Assembly (NCBI GenBank): GCA_033032175.1
Contig: CM065331.1
Span: 8,060,370 to 8,124,369, forward strand
Direction: 5' to 3'
From: Saturnia japonica
Lineage: Eukaryota > Arthropoda > Insecta > Lepidoptera > Saturniidae
Length of the DNA stretch: 64,000 nt
Shown piece after piece: positions 1 to 12,900 of the stretch. Made by a program: the position numbers and the translations under genes. Position 1 is the first letter of the stretch. The number at the start of each line of letters is the position of its first letter. The notes under the pieces were generated by a model. The model was not told the DNA's origin. It ran no database searches and saw only the letters and a program-made list of their open reading frames with translations.

Positions 1-1346
1 GCAGAGCCGCGGGTGCGGCTAGTCACTAATAATAATAATATATTGACAAGTAATTATTTTACCGACAATAAAAAAAGCTTTGTATCTTTGATTATAAATA
101 AATGGTATTTATAAGCTAAATTTGGGCATGTTTTGTCTTATGTTTATGAGAAATAATTGTTTTTCTTTTCATATTCCATATACTGCCTAATAGTTGGCTA
201 CTATCCGGTATCCGACCGCATAGTTAAAATTGGCCGGATAGTCCGGAAAACGGATAGTTGCCGGATATTTGTTTCAACTCTAGATAGCACTTATGTTATA
301 TTTACTTGCGACATAAAATAAAGTTAAATTAAAGCAACCGGCGTGGTGAAGCCACCAGTTATATTCATCTGTAGATAGCACTTATGCTATACTTACGTGC
401 GACATAAAATAAATTTAAATAAAAGCAACCGGCTTGGTGAAGCAACCAGTTATATTCATCTGTAGATAGCACTTATGCTATAATTACGTGCGACATAAAA
501 TAAAGTTAAATAAAAGCAACCGGCGTGGTGAAGCCACCAGTTATATTCATCTGTAGATAGCACTTATGCTATACTTACGTGCGACATAAAATAAATTTAA
601 ATAAAAGCAACCGGCTTGGTGAAGCAACCAGTTATATTCATCTGTAGATAGCACTTATGCTATAATTACGTGCGACATAAAATAAAGTTAAATAAAAGCA
701 ACCGGCGTGGTGAAGCCACCAGTTATATTCATCTGTAGATAGCACTTATGCTATACTTACGTGCGACATAAAATAAATTAAATAAAAGCAACCGGCTTGG
801 TGAAGCAACCAGTTATATTCATCTGTAGATAGCACTTATGCTATAATTACGTGCGACATAAAATAAAGTTAAATAAAAGCAACCGGCGTGGTGAAGCCAC
901 CAGTTATATTCATCTGTAGATAGCACTTATGCTATACTTACGTGCGACATAAAATAAATTTAAATAAAAGCAACCGGCTTGGTGAAGCAACCAGTTATAT
1001 TCATCTGTAGATAGCACTTATGCTATAATTACGTGCGAATAAAATAAAGTTAAATAAAAGCAACCGGCGTGGTGAAGCCACCAGTTATTTCATCTGTAGA
1101 TAGCACTTAGCTATACTTACGTGCGACATAAAATAAATTTAAATAAAAGCAACCGGCTTGGTGAAGCAACCAGTTATATTCATCTGTAGATAGCACTTAT
1201 GCTATAATTCAGCGGTAAGTTCGAAGGATACCCACAATAATCATTTTTGTCTTTAAAATAACCTGCTGGCGACCGCCGTGGATGGTAGCGAGAGCAGTAC
1301 GATTTGCACTTGTGCTAGACCGACAGCATTCTGTAGTCCACATGAG
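1..1346. repeat. Macro-repeat unit, copy 1
   Basis: The first ~277 bases (hairpin GCCGCGGGTGCGGC then CTAGT, a TAA-rich stretch, then an AT-rich segment) recur almost unchanged from 1347, so the window opens on a ~1.35-kb unit repeated head to tail. The unit holds an array of 91-bp monomers (about 278-1210) and then 136 bp of unique sequence (1211-1346). The second copy is shorter because its array has fewer monomers. No coding potential was seen. Confidence 0.85.
278..1210. repeat. 91-bp tandem array with 182-bp higher-order period
   Basis: About ten monomers start with TAGATAGCACTTATGCTAT at near-exact 91-bp steps (371, 462, 553, 644, 735 and onward). Two types alternate strictly: one has AATTACGTGCG, AAAGTTAAAT and CGGCGTGGTGAAGCCACC; the other has ACTTACGTGCG, AAATTTAAAT and CGGCTTGGTGAAGCAACC. 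The homogenised unit is therefore a 182-bp dimer. Single-base deletions occur near 775, 1038, 1087 and 1110. Confidence 0.9.
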
Positions 1347-1369
1347 CAGAGCCGCGGGTGCGGCTAGTC
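1347..1369 (+). mobile_element. Helitron-like 3' terminus (also at 1-23)
   Basis: A GC-rich hairpin directly followed by CTAG and a T is the usual 3' end of a Helitron, which ends CTRR and inserts between A and T. The same end occurs at 1-23 and a related one at 40534-40557. No Rep/helicase coding sequence or 5' TC end was identified, so this is a terminus only, perhaps of a non-autonomous element that carries the tandem array. Confidence 0.45.
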
Positions 1370-1986
1370 ACTAATAATAATAATATATTGACAAGTAATT
1401 ATTTTACCGACAATAAAAAAAGCTTTGTATCTTTGATTATAAACAAATGGTATTTATAAGCTAAATTTGGGCATGTTTTGTCTTATGTTTATGAGAAATA
1501 ATTGTTTTTCTTTTCATATTCCATATACTGCCTAATAGTTGGCTACTATCCGGTATCCGACCGCATAGTTAAAATTGACCGGATAGTCCGGAAAACGGAT
1601 AGTTGCCGGATATTTGTTTCAACTCTAGATAGCACTTATGTTATATTTACTTGCGACATAAAATAAAGTTAAATTAAAGCAACCGGCGTGGTGAAGCCAC
1701 CAGTTATATTCATCTGTAGATAGCACTTATGCTATACTTACGTGCGACATAAAATAAATTTAAATAAAAGCAACCGGCTTGGTGAAGCCACCAGTTATAT
1801 TCATCTGTAGATATCACTTATGCTATACTTACGTGCGACATAAAATAAATTTAAATAAAAGCAACCGGCTTGGTGAAGCAACCAGTTATATTCATCTGTA
1901 GATAGCACTTATGCTATAATTACGTGCGACATAAAATAAAGTTAAATAAAAGCAACCGGCGTGGTGAAGCCACCAGTTATATTCCT
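1347..1986. repeat. Macro-repeat unit, copy 2 (short array)
   Basis: Positions 1347-1623 repeat 1-277 almost base for base. They are followed by only four 91-bp monomers (about 1624-1984), one of them a hybrid carrying CTTGG with GCCACC. The array ends at TTATATTCC near 1984, after which the sequence is unrelated. Different monomer numbers in the two copies point to unequal exchange or slippage. Confidence 0.85.
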
Positions 1987-2625
1987 TGCACGCGTTGATA
2001 TCTATTGGTTGTGCCACCAAATTAGAGCTACTCTCCATATAACTGTGTACCTATATTTTGTTGGTAGCGCTAGTGGGTTGCAACCTAGAACAAAGCAACC
2101 TAGAGTGTGGAATCTTTAAGTCTAAAGTGAATAGATATGTGCTGGGTAAACGTTGAACCATCGTAAGTCTCATATTGCCTTATCATCATGTGATATTGGC
2201 TCAAGCGTGCACCTATTTCGTATATAAAAAAATCTTATATTCGTGGCTAAAATAACTTTAAGGTGACTGCCTTTAAATAATATTTAAAAAATAAATCAAA
2301 AGGAAACAAAAAAAAAACATTTGAAAAGAAAATTGCCTATTACTTTTTATTTGATTCCCAGAAGTCGTAAGAATATAGCCTCTGTCAATCCCACAATTAA
2401 GACGAATGTAACGTCACCTCGTATGCTAAAATCTAGAAATTCGGTTAGGCTACAGAGCGTGCCAAAGAAATGGACATACATACGTTCGAAAAACATAAAG
2501 GGTAATGATTATGTTTAGGGTTCCTTTGTAAATGACACTTTCAAAACTGTTAACTAATCCTTGTGAAGATACAAATTGCACTTGCAAAGCTATAATTCAG
2601 TAAAAATACAATCATTAAATTTCAG
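1987..2625. other. Sequence upstream of the first recognised exon
   Basis: No coding exon was found here. Positions 2381-2515 belong to a dispersed repeat seen again at about 55085-55235 and, inverted, at 61080-61230, which explains a short open frame there. An acceptor-like AATTTCAG ends at 2625. A first exon with the start codon could in principle be here but was not recognised. Confidence 0.5.
2381..2515 (-). repeat. Dispersed repeat with GGCACGCTCTGTAGCC-type core
   Basis: The string GGTTAGGCTACAGAGCGTGCC recurs near 55173 and in reverse complement near 61140, with similar flanks (AATTAAGACGAA, TTCGAAAAACATAA). The orientation with GGCACGCTCTGTAGCC matches a repeat common in lepidopteran genomes, probably a retroelement tail. 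The family name is not certain. Confidence 0.7.
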
Positions 2626-3948
2626 ATGTATTTTGGGAAGTGATATTGATATAAACTCAATAACAGGCAATCAAGTTGTCTCTTTAACTGACAATATATA
2701 TCAATTCCTATCAAATGCTGAACAAAATCCAGCAATTTATCAAGCCGAACAAAATAGTACAAACGATCTAGTATACATTCTGGATGATGGTACTCAGATA
2801 AGGGCTTCACAGATACATTTTGACAATGATGATCCACCTATAGACTTGACAACGGAAAAGATACCCTTTGTGAAATATATTAGTAATCCTGCAGAAGAAT
2901 TGGAAGTAGAAAATGATGAATTTGAAAAAACTGTAACATATAATATCGTTGGAAGCCCTATTCTACGGAGATCAAGCGACAATTCGAGTCCGGAATCGTT
3001 TACCAGCAATTTACCTTTCAAATTGGTATGCAACAATACATCAGGCTTTGAAGCACAATTCACAAAGTACTTAGAAGCAAATACTACAAAAACTTACGCC
3101 ACTTTAAACAATGTTAGCAACAGAAATATGTCACCTAGAAGTCTGATACGTGATAATTATACGAAATATGATGATAAATATAAACATGGAAGCGATAACT
3201 TTACATATACAAGAGAAGATGTTTTAAATATGTTCAAAAATTCTCCCGTTAACTCATTACCTTATGAATGTTTTAGCGAAAGAAAACATGTCAGAAAGAC
3301 AGATCCATTTCGGATCCATAAGACTTACAGACCGGTCTCTTATGATATTGATGGACTTCTGATAAGTGCTAATGGAAACCACATATGTTTTATATGCGAC
3401 AAAAAGGTCGAAAAAGAGAAACTATTTTTATTTGATAATGAGGACCAAAAACTTTATAGATGTTCCCCACAAAAGAAGTCAGAGACACAGTTGAAGATTA
3501 TATGCGAGTGTTGCTTGATCGAGAACTTTATGCCGTGTCGTATGAAGAACGCTAACCAATTCTTGGGACCTGACGAGTATTTGGTCATAAGAAACAACCA
3601 GCAGTTCATATTCAAGAAAACCAAAGATATTGACTTGAAAAAGAGTTTCACTGACTCCAATGTCCAAAGTAGTGACAATAAAAAAGCAGTTATCGATGAG
3701 TTTGTCAAACTAGAGATCGGATCCGATGGTGAGATCATAACAAAACCGGTGGATGATAAGTCCGATGACGTCATAATATTGAAAGAAGAAAAAAGGGAGT
3801 GTAGTTCGAGTGATGTTGAGATAATAGAACCGGAAACCGAAATCGATACGATAATCAATAACTTGGAGGACGCTGACGACGATGTGAAAGAGTTTTTAGG
3901 GAAATATCAGTGCGACAGCAAATCTAATATCGATGAATTGAAATGCAG
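2626..3948 (+). CDS. Zinc-finger gene exon 1 (first recognised): acidic N-terminal region
   Basis: Acceptor TTTCAG ends at 2625 and donor CAG|GTGATA is at 3949. The exon opens with the last base of a split codon, then 440 codons. It is rich in Asp, Glu, Ser and Asn. A putative zinc-binding block lies at about 3389-3535: HICFIC, then CSPQ, CECC and MPCR. Long acidic stretches follow (DDDVKEF near the end). The last codons, ELKC plus AG, begin finger 1. An upstream alternative acceptor near 2600 cannot be excluded. Confidence 0.8.
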
Positions 3949-6900
3949 GTGATAACTAAATTACTAAATGTTTAGGTCCTTAATATGGTATTTCTATATT
4001 GTTTTCTGTTAGAGATGGGCGATTATGAATGATTTACATAATCGAGCCCTGTAAGTATATGTGTACTCAGAGGTAGGCGATTCTGAATTGAGATATGTAC
4101 TTATTAAAAATGTAGAGTGGATAGCTAAAAAAAGGTCGCGCAGTCGTCAACGAACTTCTTCGTATATACCAATTAGCTAAAAAAAGGTCGTTCGGTCGTA
4201 ATATTTACTAATTTTACCAAATTAGTAAGTATTAATATTAGTAACCTGGCATTAGTAATTACTAATCGAAATTCGATTATGAATGATCATTCATCATCGA
4301 AATTTCTTCTAATATTAGTAATTACTAATGGCCATAATCGAGATATCTCAAGATATCTTCATAATCGAATAATTACATTAGTATATCTCATAATCGCCTA
4401 CCGCTAGTTTCTGTATTGTCCTGACCAATATCGTACTACCAATACTTCACCATGTATACGACCGCTCCGTTGCACGGTCGACTCGCTAATCCCCTCCATA
4501 TTTTTTTTTTTTTGAACTGACTAAAGCCCCTGCGGCTTTTACAGCTTCACCGAAATTGGGGGCGAGCGCTTAGGGCACTCAGCTGCGAAAGTTTTCGACG
4601 ACTCGCACGAGGGTGCCATAGTTGCTGAACCTCGGCTCGGGCGGTCGTCACGAATGCGAATTGGTCGCGATCTGGCTAATTTCCCTACTCCTACAAAATT
4701 CGAGCTAACTAACATATACTCATATGCATGTTCCCCTCCTCCTGAGAGGAAGAAGGGAAACATGCGTATGTGTATTTAGTGATCGGAAAGTTTTTTACAC
4801 TAACTAGCGCATGACTAACTAGCGCAAAAAATGAAAAAAAGGTCCCTTACAGAACTCATGTACCTGTGTGGTGTGCACGTGTGTATGTTCATATGTGTGT
4901 AATGTGTGTATGTATAGTTCATATGTGTGTAAGTGTGTATAGTTTCCGATCCTGTTTTTTTTTTCTTCATAAATTTTCATAAGGGTCTTTGTTTTCCTTC
5001 ACTAACTCTTTACTAAGTTCTTTTTTGTATAGGTGAATGGTAAAGTGACTACACTGTGACTTATAGTATGTATAGTAAAACCTAAAAATAATGATCACCG
5101 AGAGATCAACAATCTATCGCCGCGACGGTTGTCGCTGTCCTGCCGGCCTGTATGTCTCGGCAGCATGATATCCACTGGCTGATATCCTAACGCGATAAAC
5201 TAAAAGATAATCAATGTCACTGTTATCACCATGTGCATGGTTGGCGTGATCCATTAACGGATCGATTATGAGAAACGCCGTCTGAACCCGGAACACCACA
5301 CTAAACGTACAGTGTTGCAATAAACATTCAATTTTATTATCGTTTTTTCTAGCAACAAATTATTACCATATGTATTTTTATTAGGCTGTTTAGTGGTTTT
5401 GTCAGTGCTTCTTTTTCCTTTTGCGCGCGCGTAACTGACTCAATCATAGCGCACGAAAAATGTAATCCACCGGCCATTTTCCACAAATATTTATTAATTT
5501 ATATTATTAAGACATTTTTTTAAATAATATTATTTATTAATATTTCTAAAATTAAGTAAATTTTATTTATTATTTTCCTAGCAAATCTATTGAAAAAGTT
5601 TTATGAAGCGCGTGAGTATTTACTCTTACCGGCTCCTTTACGTTATTCAGACTCGAGTGTTAATGACTAAGTTAGTTCACCTGTATCAACGAAATATTAT
5701 TTGACCCTAATGATTACAGATTCTGTGAAAAAATCTTTACTAATATATCAGAAGTGATGGACCATGGTGAAGTCCACAAGCATAATTTGGATGATGGTCA
5801 ATTGTACCCTTGCCCGCTATGTGATTACGGTAAGCTTAAGCCACGGAAGTGGTGTAGAAAAAACCTGATAATCTGTTTTTTTTTTCTTTATGCTTTGTTA
5901 CTTTTTCTTTAAGTAACCATAATGTACCAGATATAATCTGAAATTGACATTTAAAATTAATCAAATATTTAGCGATTTCTGCAATGGCTTTTCTCCTGTG
6001 AAATACGTCATTATTGTATGCCCTTCGGTCGCCATGGCTTATATGCGAAAACCTCCACGAGTGCTCGCGAGTGTGGAAGCACCCTTAAGTTTAATAGTGG
6101 TGTTAGTAGATTAGTGTTTGTAGTAGTACTATTTTAGTCCGGGATTAAGACAGTAATTGTTGATCCCTAGATTTAATATAAACAAAGATCGGCAACTCGA
6201 AAGAGAAAGAGCATCGTATACGTTTGTGTTAGAACGAGATAATGATACGAGAGAATTTTCGAGTGTGCTAACGGCTTACTAAAATCGTGACCAATACAAA
6301 TCACGCTTATTTTTGCGAAATCTAAGGTTTTAAAATGCAACTGTTACTTGTATAACAAAGAAAATCAACAAATAATAAACACATTATACATAGTGCGTTT
6401 TTTATATCCACAAAGTATAGTGACATTTCATGTGTTGCTAGTTTATTCTGTTTTTAAATTAGTGATGTCACCAATTGGTTCTAATCATAAAACCGTACGA
6501 GTAGTTACACATATTGATAATAAGTTTTGAAAAAATATTCAACCCTTCAAATGTGAACATCGAATACCAAGAGAAAATCGCGTCTCTCGTGGGCCAAACG
6601 AAGCGTTATTTTTTTTGCCATATATACATTTCATAGTTTATTGAATTATGTAATAATAATAGTAAATTATGGTGTATGTTCAATAAAAAAAATATTTCAA
6701 TTAATAAATAAAACCCTCAATAAAGTATTAATAATCTTACAATTCAAATATTCTACAAAAATAAATATAGGAACATTATTGTCAAGGTTGACATTAGTGA
6801 TTGTCAGTTTACTCCGTTTGATTAAAAAACGCACTATGGTATAGTGTATTCCGTTTTTAGCCTCGTCGTATTAAACCTTTTGCTAATCTGTACTATACAA

Positions 6901-9900
6901 ATCTATATTGTCATCCATCTCTGTACAGTTAGACGTCAGATGGTTGTTCAACGGTGTCGGAAATTGTTATAAAACTTTTTAAAAACAATTGCAGGCTACG
7001 CGAATTTAAAATGGCTGAAAGGTCATCTGAAGGCTGCTCATGAGAAACACGAGAAAGCTGTTAAACTGGAGACCGATGGTACAACGGATAAAGTTAAAAG
7101 CGGTATGTACATAATTAACAGAATATTATTTTTAAAAGATTATGACTGTTCTTTGTTTCTAGTTTTTTGACAACTTATTAGACAACTATTGAATAGTTGC
7201 TTGAAACACTTTATAAATTGAAAACAATACCCACGAATTCATATTTATTAATTATTACACATTTTTTTATTTAAATTATCCCACGAAAACGCGGCGTTAT
7301 GTTCATATGACTGCGCGTGAGTTCATCATTCAATAAATAATACTGTGGTTAAATAAAGGTGTTATGTACAAAGTTGAGTTTACTAGAAATTCCGTTGAAA
7401 CTTATGAAATCTCTTCAGCACCTATATAATTTTAAAGTTTCTATTTCTTCACCTAGTAATAATTTTAGAGTTACTTGTCTCCGGGTAGCCGAAAGGGTAC
7501 GTGAGACTCGCAAGGTGACATAAAAATACCAAGAAGACTCACAAAAAAATCCCTGTTAGGAACTGCATACGTAATATTTCCGCTAGTCCCTAGCGTGAAA
7601 TCGTTGTAAATCACAAATATTTTACATAAGATAAGAATATGGTTAAAAGCTAAGCGTATAAAGTAGTAAAAAAAAATCGGCCAATAGTTTAAAATATGTA
7701 ATCCAATTTTTTTTTCGCGGCAACGCCGTATCTTCCTTAATTGTTGTCCCCATGAAGCGATGTATGCCGCGGTGAGTTTACCAACTGCAAATAACTTTGT
7801 AATAGTAAAACATTTATTGGGATGTAGTTGTAATTTTACGTTTCTCGTATTTTTTCCTTTACTTGTGCCATAAGACATTGGTTCTTGCCAAATTTCATGA
7901 TTCCAGGTCAACTGGAAGTACCCTTTTTATCCCCTTTACTATCTTTTAATTGCGTTGACTTAGAAGTTTGATTTTTTCACAGTTCCAAGCTATTGTAGAC
8001 CTCAGTATTTGATATTAATTTCAACTTGATACCTCCACGCACCCCTGAGAAAAAGGTCTTGACAGACAGACAGACTGACAACAAAGTGATTCTATAAGAG
8101 TTCCTTTTTTCCTTTTGAGGTACGGAACCCTAAAAATGATTAAAAAGCTTTTTCATTAGTAAAGCCATCGGTCGATGGCAAAGTATTGTATTCAACTAAC
8201 ATTTAATAGGCGCCATCTATTAACAATATCTTTAAGTAACATGACGGCTGTTAGATTGTTTACACTCTATTTCGCACGGGTCATCTAGTAATCATCGAAT
8301 TGACTGTATATTTAAAAATTAAAGTAAATTATTGAGTAATATTGGTCTATACATAAAAACCCTAAAACAATACAAAACTGGAAACAGTAACTGTTTAATT
8401 ATTTATTTACCCTTTGGAAAATTCCTAGTTTTGTTTTTGAGTCACGTGATTTAAAACACCAATTATAAAACGTGACGTCACCATTCAGGAAATATGAACG
8501 TTAGACTGTTGCGTAAGTTGTCAAACTTATCACTATTATCATACACAATAACATATAAAATAAATCCTGAAAGCGATAAAGAAGCTTGATGCCAGTAAAG
8601 GAGCGGGACCAGATGGTATTCCTCCATTATTTATTAAGAGAAACTCAAAATTTTTGACATTGCCTTTAAAAATTATTTTTGAAATTTCTATTAAAACATC
8701 AACTTTTCCTGCATTATGGAAGGAAGCTAATGTGGTTCCTATTTTTAAAAAAGGTGAAAAAAGTACTATTCAAAATTATCGACCAATATCAATTTTGAAT
8801 ATATTTTCTAAAATATTTGAAAGCATTATGCTGTCGCCATTAGCATCACACTCTAAAAATATTATAAATCAGAATCAACATGGTTTCAGTAAGAACAAAT
8901 CTACTGTCACAAACCTACTAAGTTATGTGAATGACATATCAAAAGCAATTGATGCCCGGTTTCAGGTTGATGCAGTGTACACTGATTTTAGTAGTGCTTT
9001 TGATAAAGTTAACCATAACATACTTATACAAAAACTAAAGCAATTCGGAATCCATGGTCTTATTTTAAAATGGTTACAATCGTATTTAGAGCATCGGGTC
9101 CAAAAGGTCGGGGTTCACAGGTATACTTCCGGTCCTTTTTACGCATCATCAGGAGTTCCGCAAGGTTCCCATTTAGGACCATTACTATTTTTAATATTTA
9201 TTAATGACATCACTTGTTATACCAAACACACCAAATGTTTACTATTTGCGGATGACTTAAAATTGTATAAGGTAATCAAAAATGTAAATGACTCAGTTCT
9301 TATTCAAAGAGATTTGAAATGTATCGAAGACTGGCGCACCGACAATAAAATTGAACTAAACGTAAGCAAGTGTGTACACATTAAATTTACAAAAAATAAA
9401 AATATAATTCCTTCTAGTTATTTCATAGGTACTGAAGCTCTACAAGCTAAAACAAAGACTAGAGATTTGGGAATTGAGATAGACAGCAAGTTACAATTTA
9501 CTGATCACATAAGTATTACGATATCTAAGGCCTGGAAAATGTGTGGGTTTGTTAAGCGCATGTGTAATGAATTCCGTGACATAAAAACAATATTATATCT
9601 TTATAAAACCCTGGTTAGGAGCATTTTAGAAAATGGAACAAGTATTTGGAACCCTCACTATAATATCCATATTGATCGCTTAGAGCGCAATCAACGCAAT
9701 TTTACAAAATTCCTCGCTCGCAAAGACCAGAAATGCCCTTATCGCGCTGATTATAAAACTAGTTTAAAGCACTTTAATCTTATATCGCTGCAAAATACAC
9801 GTAAGATCTTCGACCTTATTCTTTTACATAAGCTTGTTAACGGAGTTGTTTTAGTCCCTGAAGTATTACAAGAATTAAATCTAAATGTTCCTAGGAAGAT

Positions 9901-12900
9901 ACCAAGATTTCCTATTCAAAGAACCTTTTCTAAAACGTATTTCAGAACGAATATCTGTTCACCTTTGAATCGCCTTAAGGATTTGTATAGCGATGTTAAT
10001 AAAAATAATGTTGATATTGACGTCTTCAATTGCTCTTTCTGGAATTTTCGCTCAAAGTTGTATGAATCATTTGGATTGTAGCTTTCTTCATGTTTGTAAT
10101 TAATTTGTAATTTGTATTTGTTGGAGTTGTACTGCGGCTTAATTTAATAATATGTGCATATCTGTAAAGATACTTCACACAGTCCTTAACTTGTGGTGTA
10201 TTTGTTATTGTAATATTCTGTGAATGTGTCGTTGATGTGACAATAAATAAATAAATAAAATGAATGTTGACGTCACGGGACCATAATGCATCGTTTTTGT
10301 TACGTACTTTTTATTTAGATTAAAAAATATTTTTAAAACGCTTATTATGATGTATTAATAAAAATAAAAACATAGGGAATATTATTTTCAACATATAAAG
10401 TGTTTAAAACAATTTTCCAAAAGTTGTCAACTTCCGGATTAGTAGTGTAGAACACACTTTACCCTATATTCAATTTAATTAATTCCAGAATGTCAAGATA
10501 ACGCATCGCAGGTTGTTATTACAACGGAGCCGGTTATAAATGTAGATGATAAATCAAAAGGTATTTGTATTATTTTTTAAGATATTTTAATTAGGCCGAA
10601 AGACGTCCACATAGGTCTCTTCCAATAATCGCCACGGTGACCGGTCCTGCGCCAAACTGCGATCGCTAACCAAGCGTGACGATTACGGGAAAACCCCCAC
10701 AACGAAAATTTGCGCGGCACTCTAATTATTTCTCCAAAATAAAAGCGTAAGTTACTTCCTTATAACATCAGCTATTTACCAGTGAAAGTCCCGTCAAAAT
10801 CGGTCCAACCATTTCGGAGATTACCCGGAACAGACAGACAGACAAAAGTTTAAAAAAAATGGTGTTTTGTTATATGTATCTTATAACAAGCGTGTAAGCC
10901 GTGAAAATAAAAAACCCCAAAAAAAAAGACTATAATAACAATTGAGATCGTAATCTGGAACACTGGAATTAACCTAACTCTAACCAATAAGATTAAATCT
11001 TCGTCACGTATTATTGTAGTAAAAATATAGGATTTATGTAAATGTATATTTTATTCGAAATTAAAAAAGAAACGAATGGCGTAATACAATGGCGTTCGAT
11101 CAATTCGATGAATTTTCAATTCGTACAATTAATATGATTAATTTTCGATTCCTTGTTATTTTGGTCTACTCTAACTATAAGTAACATAGAAAGTAACTTT
11201 GCCACTAGTAAGAAACAAAAATACGAAAACAAAAAATTCAGAGCAAAAATCATTGTATTAGAGGAAGTTATTAAGGAGTTTTTCGTGCAAAATGCTTTTA
11301 TAAAGGTAATTGGTACTTAGTCGAAATGCATATTTTTGGCTAATGTCATAATTTGTACAACGTAACAATTTACGTTCTGCGGATATGTCATGCAAACCTT
11401 TGTACGATGAACGAGGTATAGCACAACACATGAAATATCATTTTGCTCGGTAGGATTAAAAAACGCACTATAGACAATTTACTTGGGGCTGCAAATTAGA
11501 TGCTTTCCCTAGGTGCTATTTCCGATTGGTACGCCTTAACTAGGACGTAGTCTGGTATTGATTTTGCTTACTTGCTATTTTATATTATCATAAAAACTAT
11601 GTATAACCAGCCAAGAAAGGAGGTGGTGGGGGCTGTTTTGCCCGACTGGGTCGTGACCACCATGCATGTGGTGAAAAGCCAGTCACAGTGACTCGCTTTT
11701 GCGTGTCGCGTTTCGGAATCATCCTGTGGATGGATGGATGGATTTCGATCTCTCGGTAGTCACCATTAGCATTGTACTGTGCTTACCCTTAGTGAGAGTA
11801 CTGTTAATTTGACGAGCTAATATATACTTACATATATATATAAGACGACTATAGTTTTGGCATGTAAAATAAACTGTAAGCGTTGCTCTGTAAACAAAGA
11901 AACGACATTAAAAGTTTATATTTCCTAGTTACATGTCCTTTCTTTAGTTTTACAATTCATTTTAATATTTGACACATCTGTCACCTTTTGTATGTTACAA
12001 TATTCTTTTTAATAATAGATAAACTATATACAACCTACATTACTAAACATATTAAACCTACAAAACTTAAATTAGAATTAAAGAAATATATTTTCTTTAC
12101 ATCTCCCCCCTTTGGAAGAAAATTTACAAGAAAATTTTCGTTAATTTTACTCATACTCTTCATCATATCTCGTTATTTTTTGTTGTAGGGACTGGAATAA
12201 GTTTCGTGATATGAAAAATAAAAATTAATATTTGACACATCTGTCACCTTTTGTATGTTACAATATTCTTTTTAATAATAGATAAACTATATACAACCTA
12301 CATTACTAAACATATTAAACCTACAAAACTTAAATTAGAATTAAAGAAATATATTTTCTTTACATATATAAAATAGATGTATAAATTATCGGTGTTTATA
12401 GAAAATCCTGATAAACCCAAAGAAGAATTAAAGTTGGAAGTGCACACCGAAGTGGTTAGTGGTTATAAATAAACAAACGATTTTTTCATTATCGTATCAT
12501 CCTACACCATTTTATAATTTTTTATTCTAGCTAGCTGTTCAGCATTCACTGGCTGGACAATTAAAAAAAAATATATGTCTTATTCCACGAAATAATGGAC
12601 TTTTATGACAAATTTAATTAAAATCTGTCCAGCCGACATAGATTCCACTCAATTTAGTTTGATCCTGCCATTAACGAACAAAATTGAATAAAAAATAATT
12701 TTATTACTAGATTAATGGCCATTCTGATGTATGGAGGGACGGTTTGTGCGAGTTGGCTAACGCGTTCGAACTCCTTTGATTCGGAATCGATTTACCGCTC
12801 GGGATCGCTACCGGAGCGATCTCAGCCCAGCTTTATCAAACTTCTGCCAACGCGTCCGAAACACCCCCTACATATCGACGGTTGGACGATTGTGTAGTAC

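Larger units (their letters stand above)
8300..10437. repeat. Dispersed repeat split by a LINE insertion
   Basis: Positions 8300-8558 plus 10257-10437 together match the reverse complement of 14135-14545 (landmarks TTGACTGTAT, CACCAATTA, GACGTCACC, GGGACCATAATGC, GTTGTCAACTTCC). In the second copy these halves are contiguous, so the LINE at 8559-10256 inserted into this copy. The family is unknown. Confidence 0.75.

Noticed and set aside
1..1986. CRISPR-like array
   Set aside because: Repeats are directly adjacent 91-bp monomers with no unique spacers, in eukaryotic DNA.
2321..2518. 65-codon open stretch upstream of exon 1
   Set aside because: It begins with TTG and lies over a dispersed repeat also found at 55085-55235 and 61080-61230; no splice phase links it to exon 1.
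2576..2625. Extension of exon 1 with a TTG start at 2576
   Set aside because: TTG starts are not expected in insect genes, and a good acceptor ends at 2625. The real start is probably upstream.
3454..3858. 134-codon frame on the minus strand opposite exon 1
   Set aside because: It has no family features and is opposite a clearly coding exon; it is a mirror of that exon's composition.
7471..7911. 146-codon minus-strand open stretch
   Set aside because: It lies within a lepidopteran interspersed repeat and shows no domain; codon composition is not gene-like.
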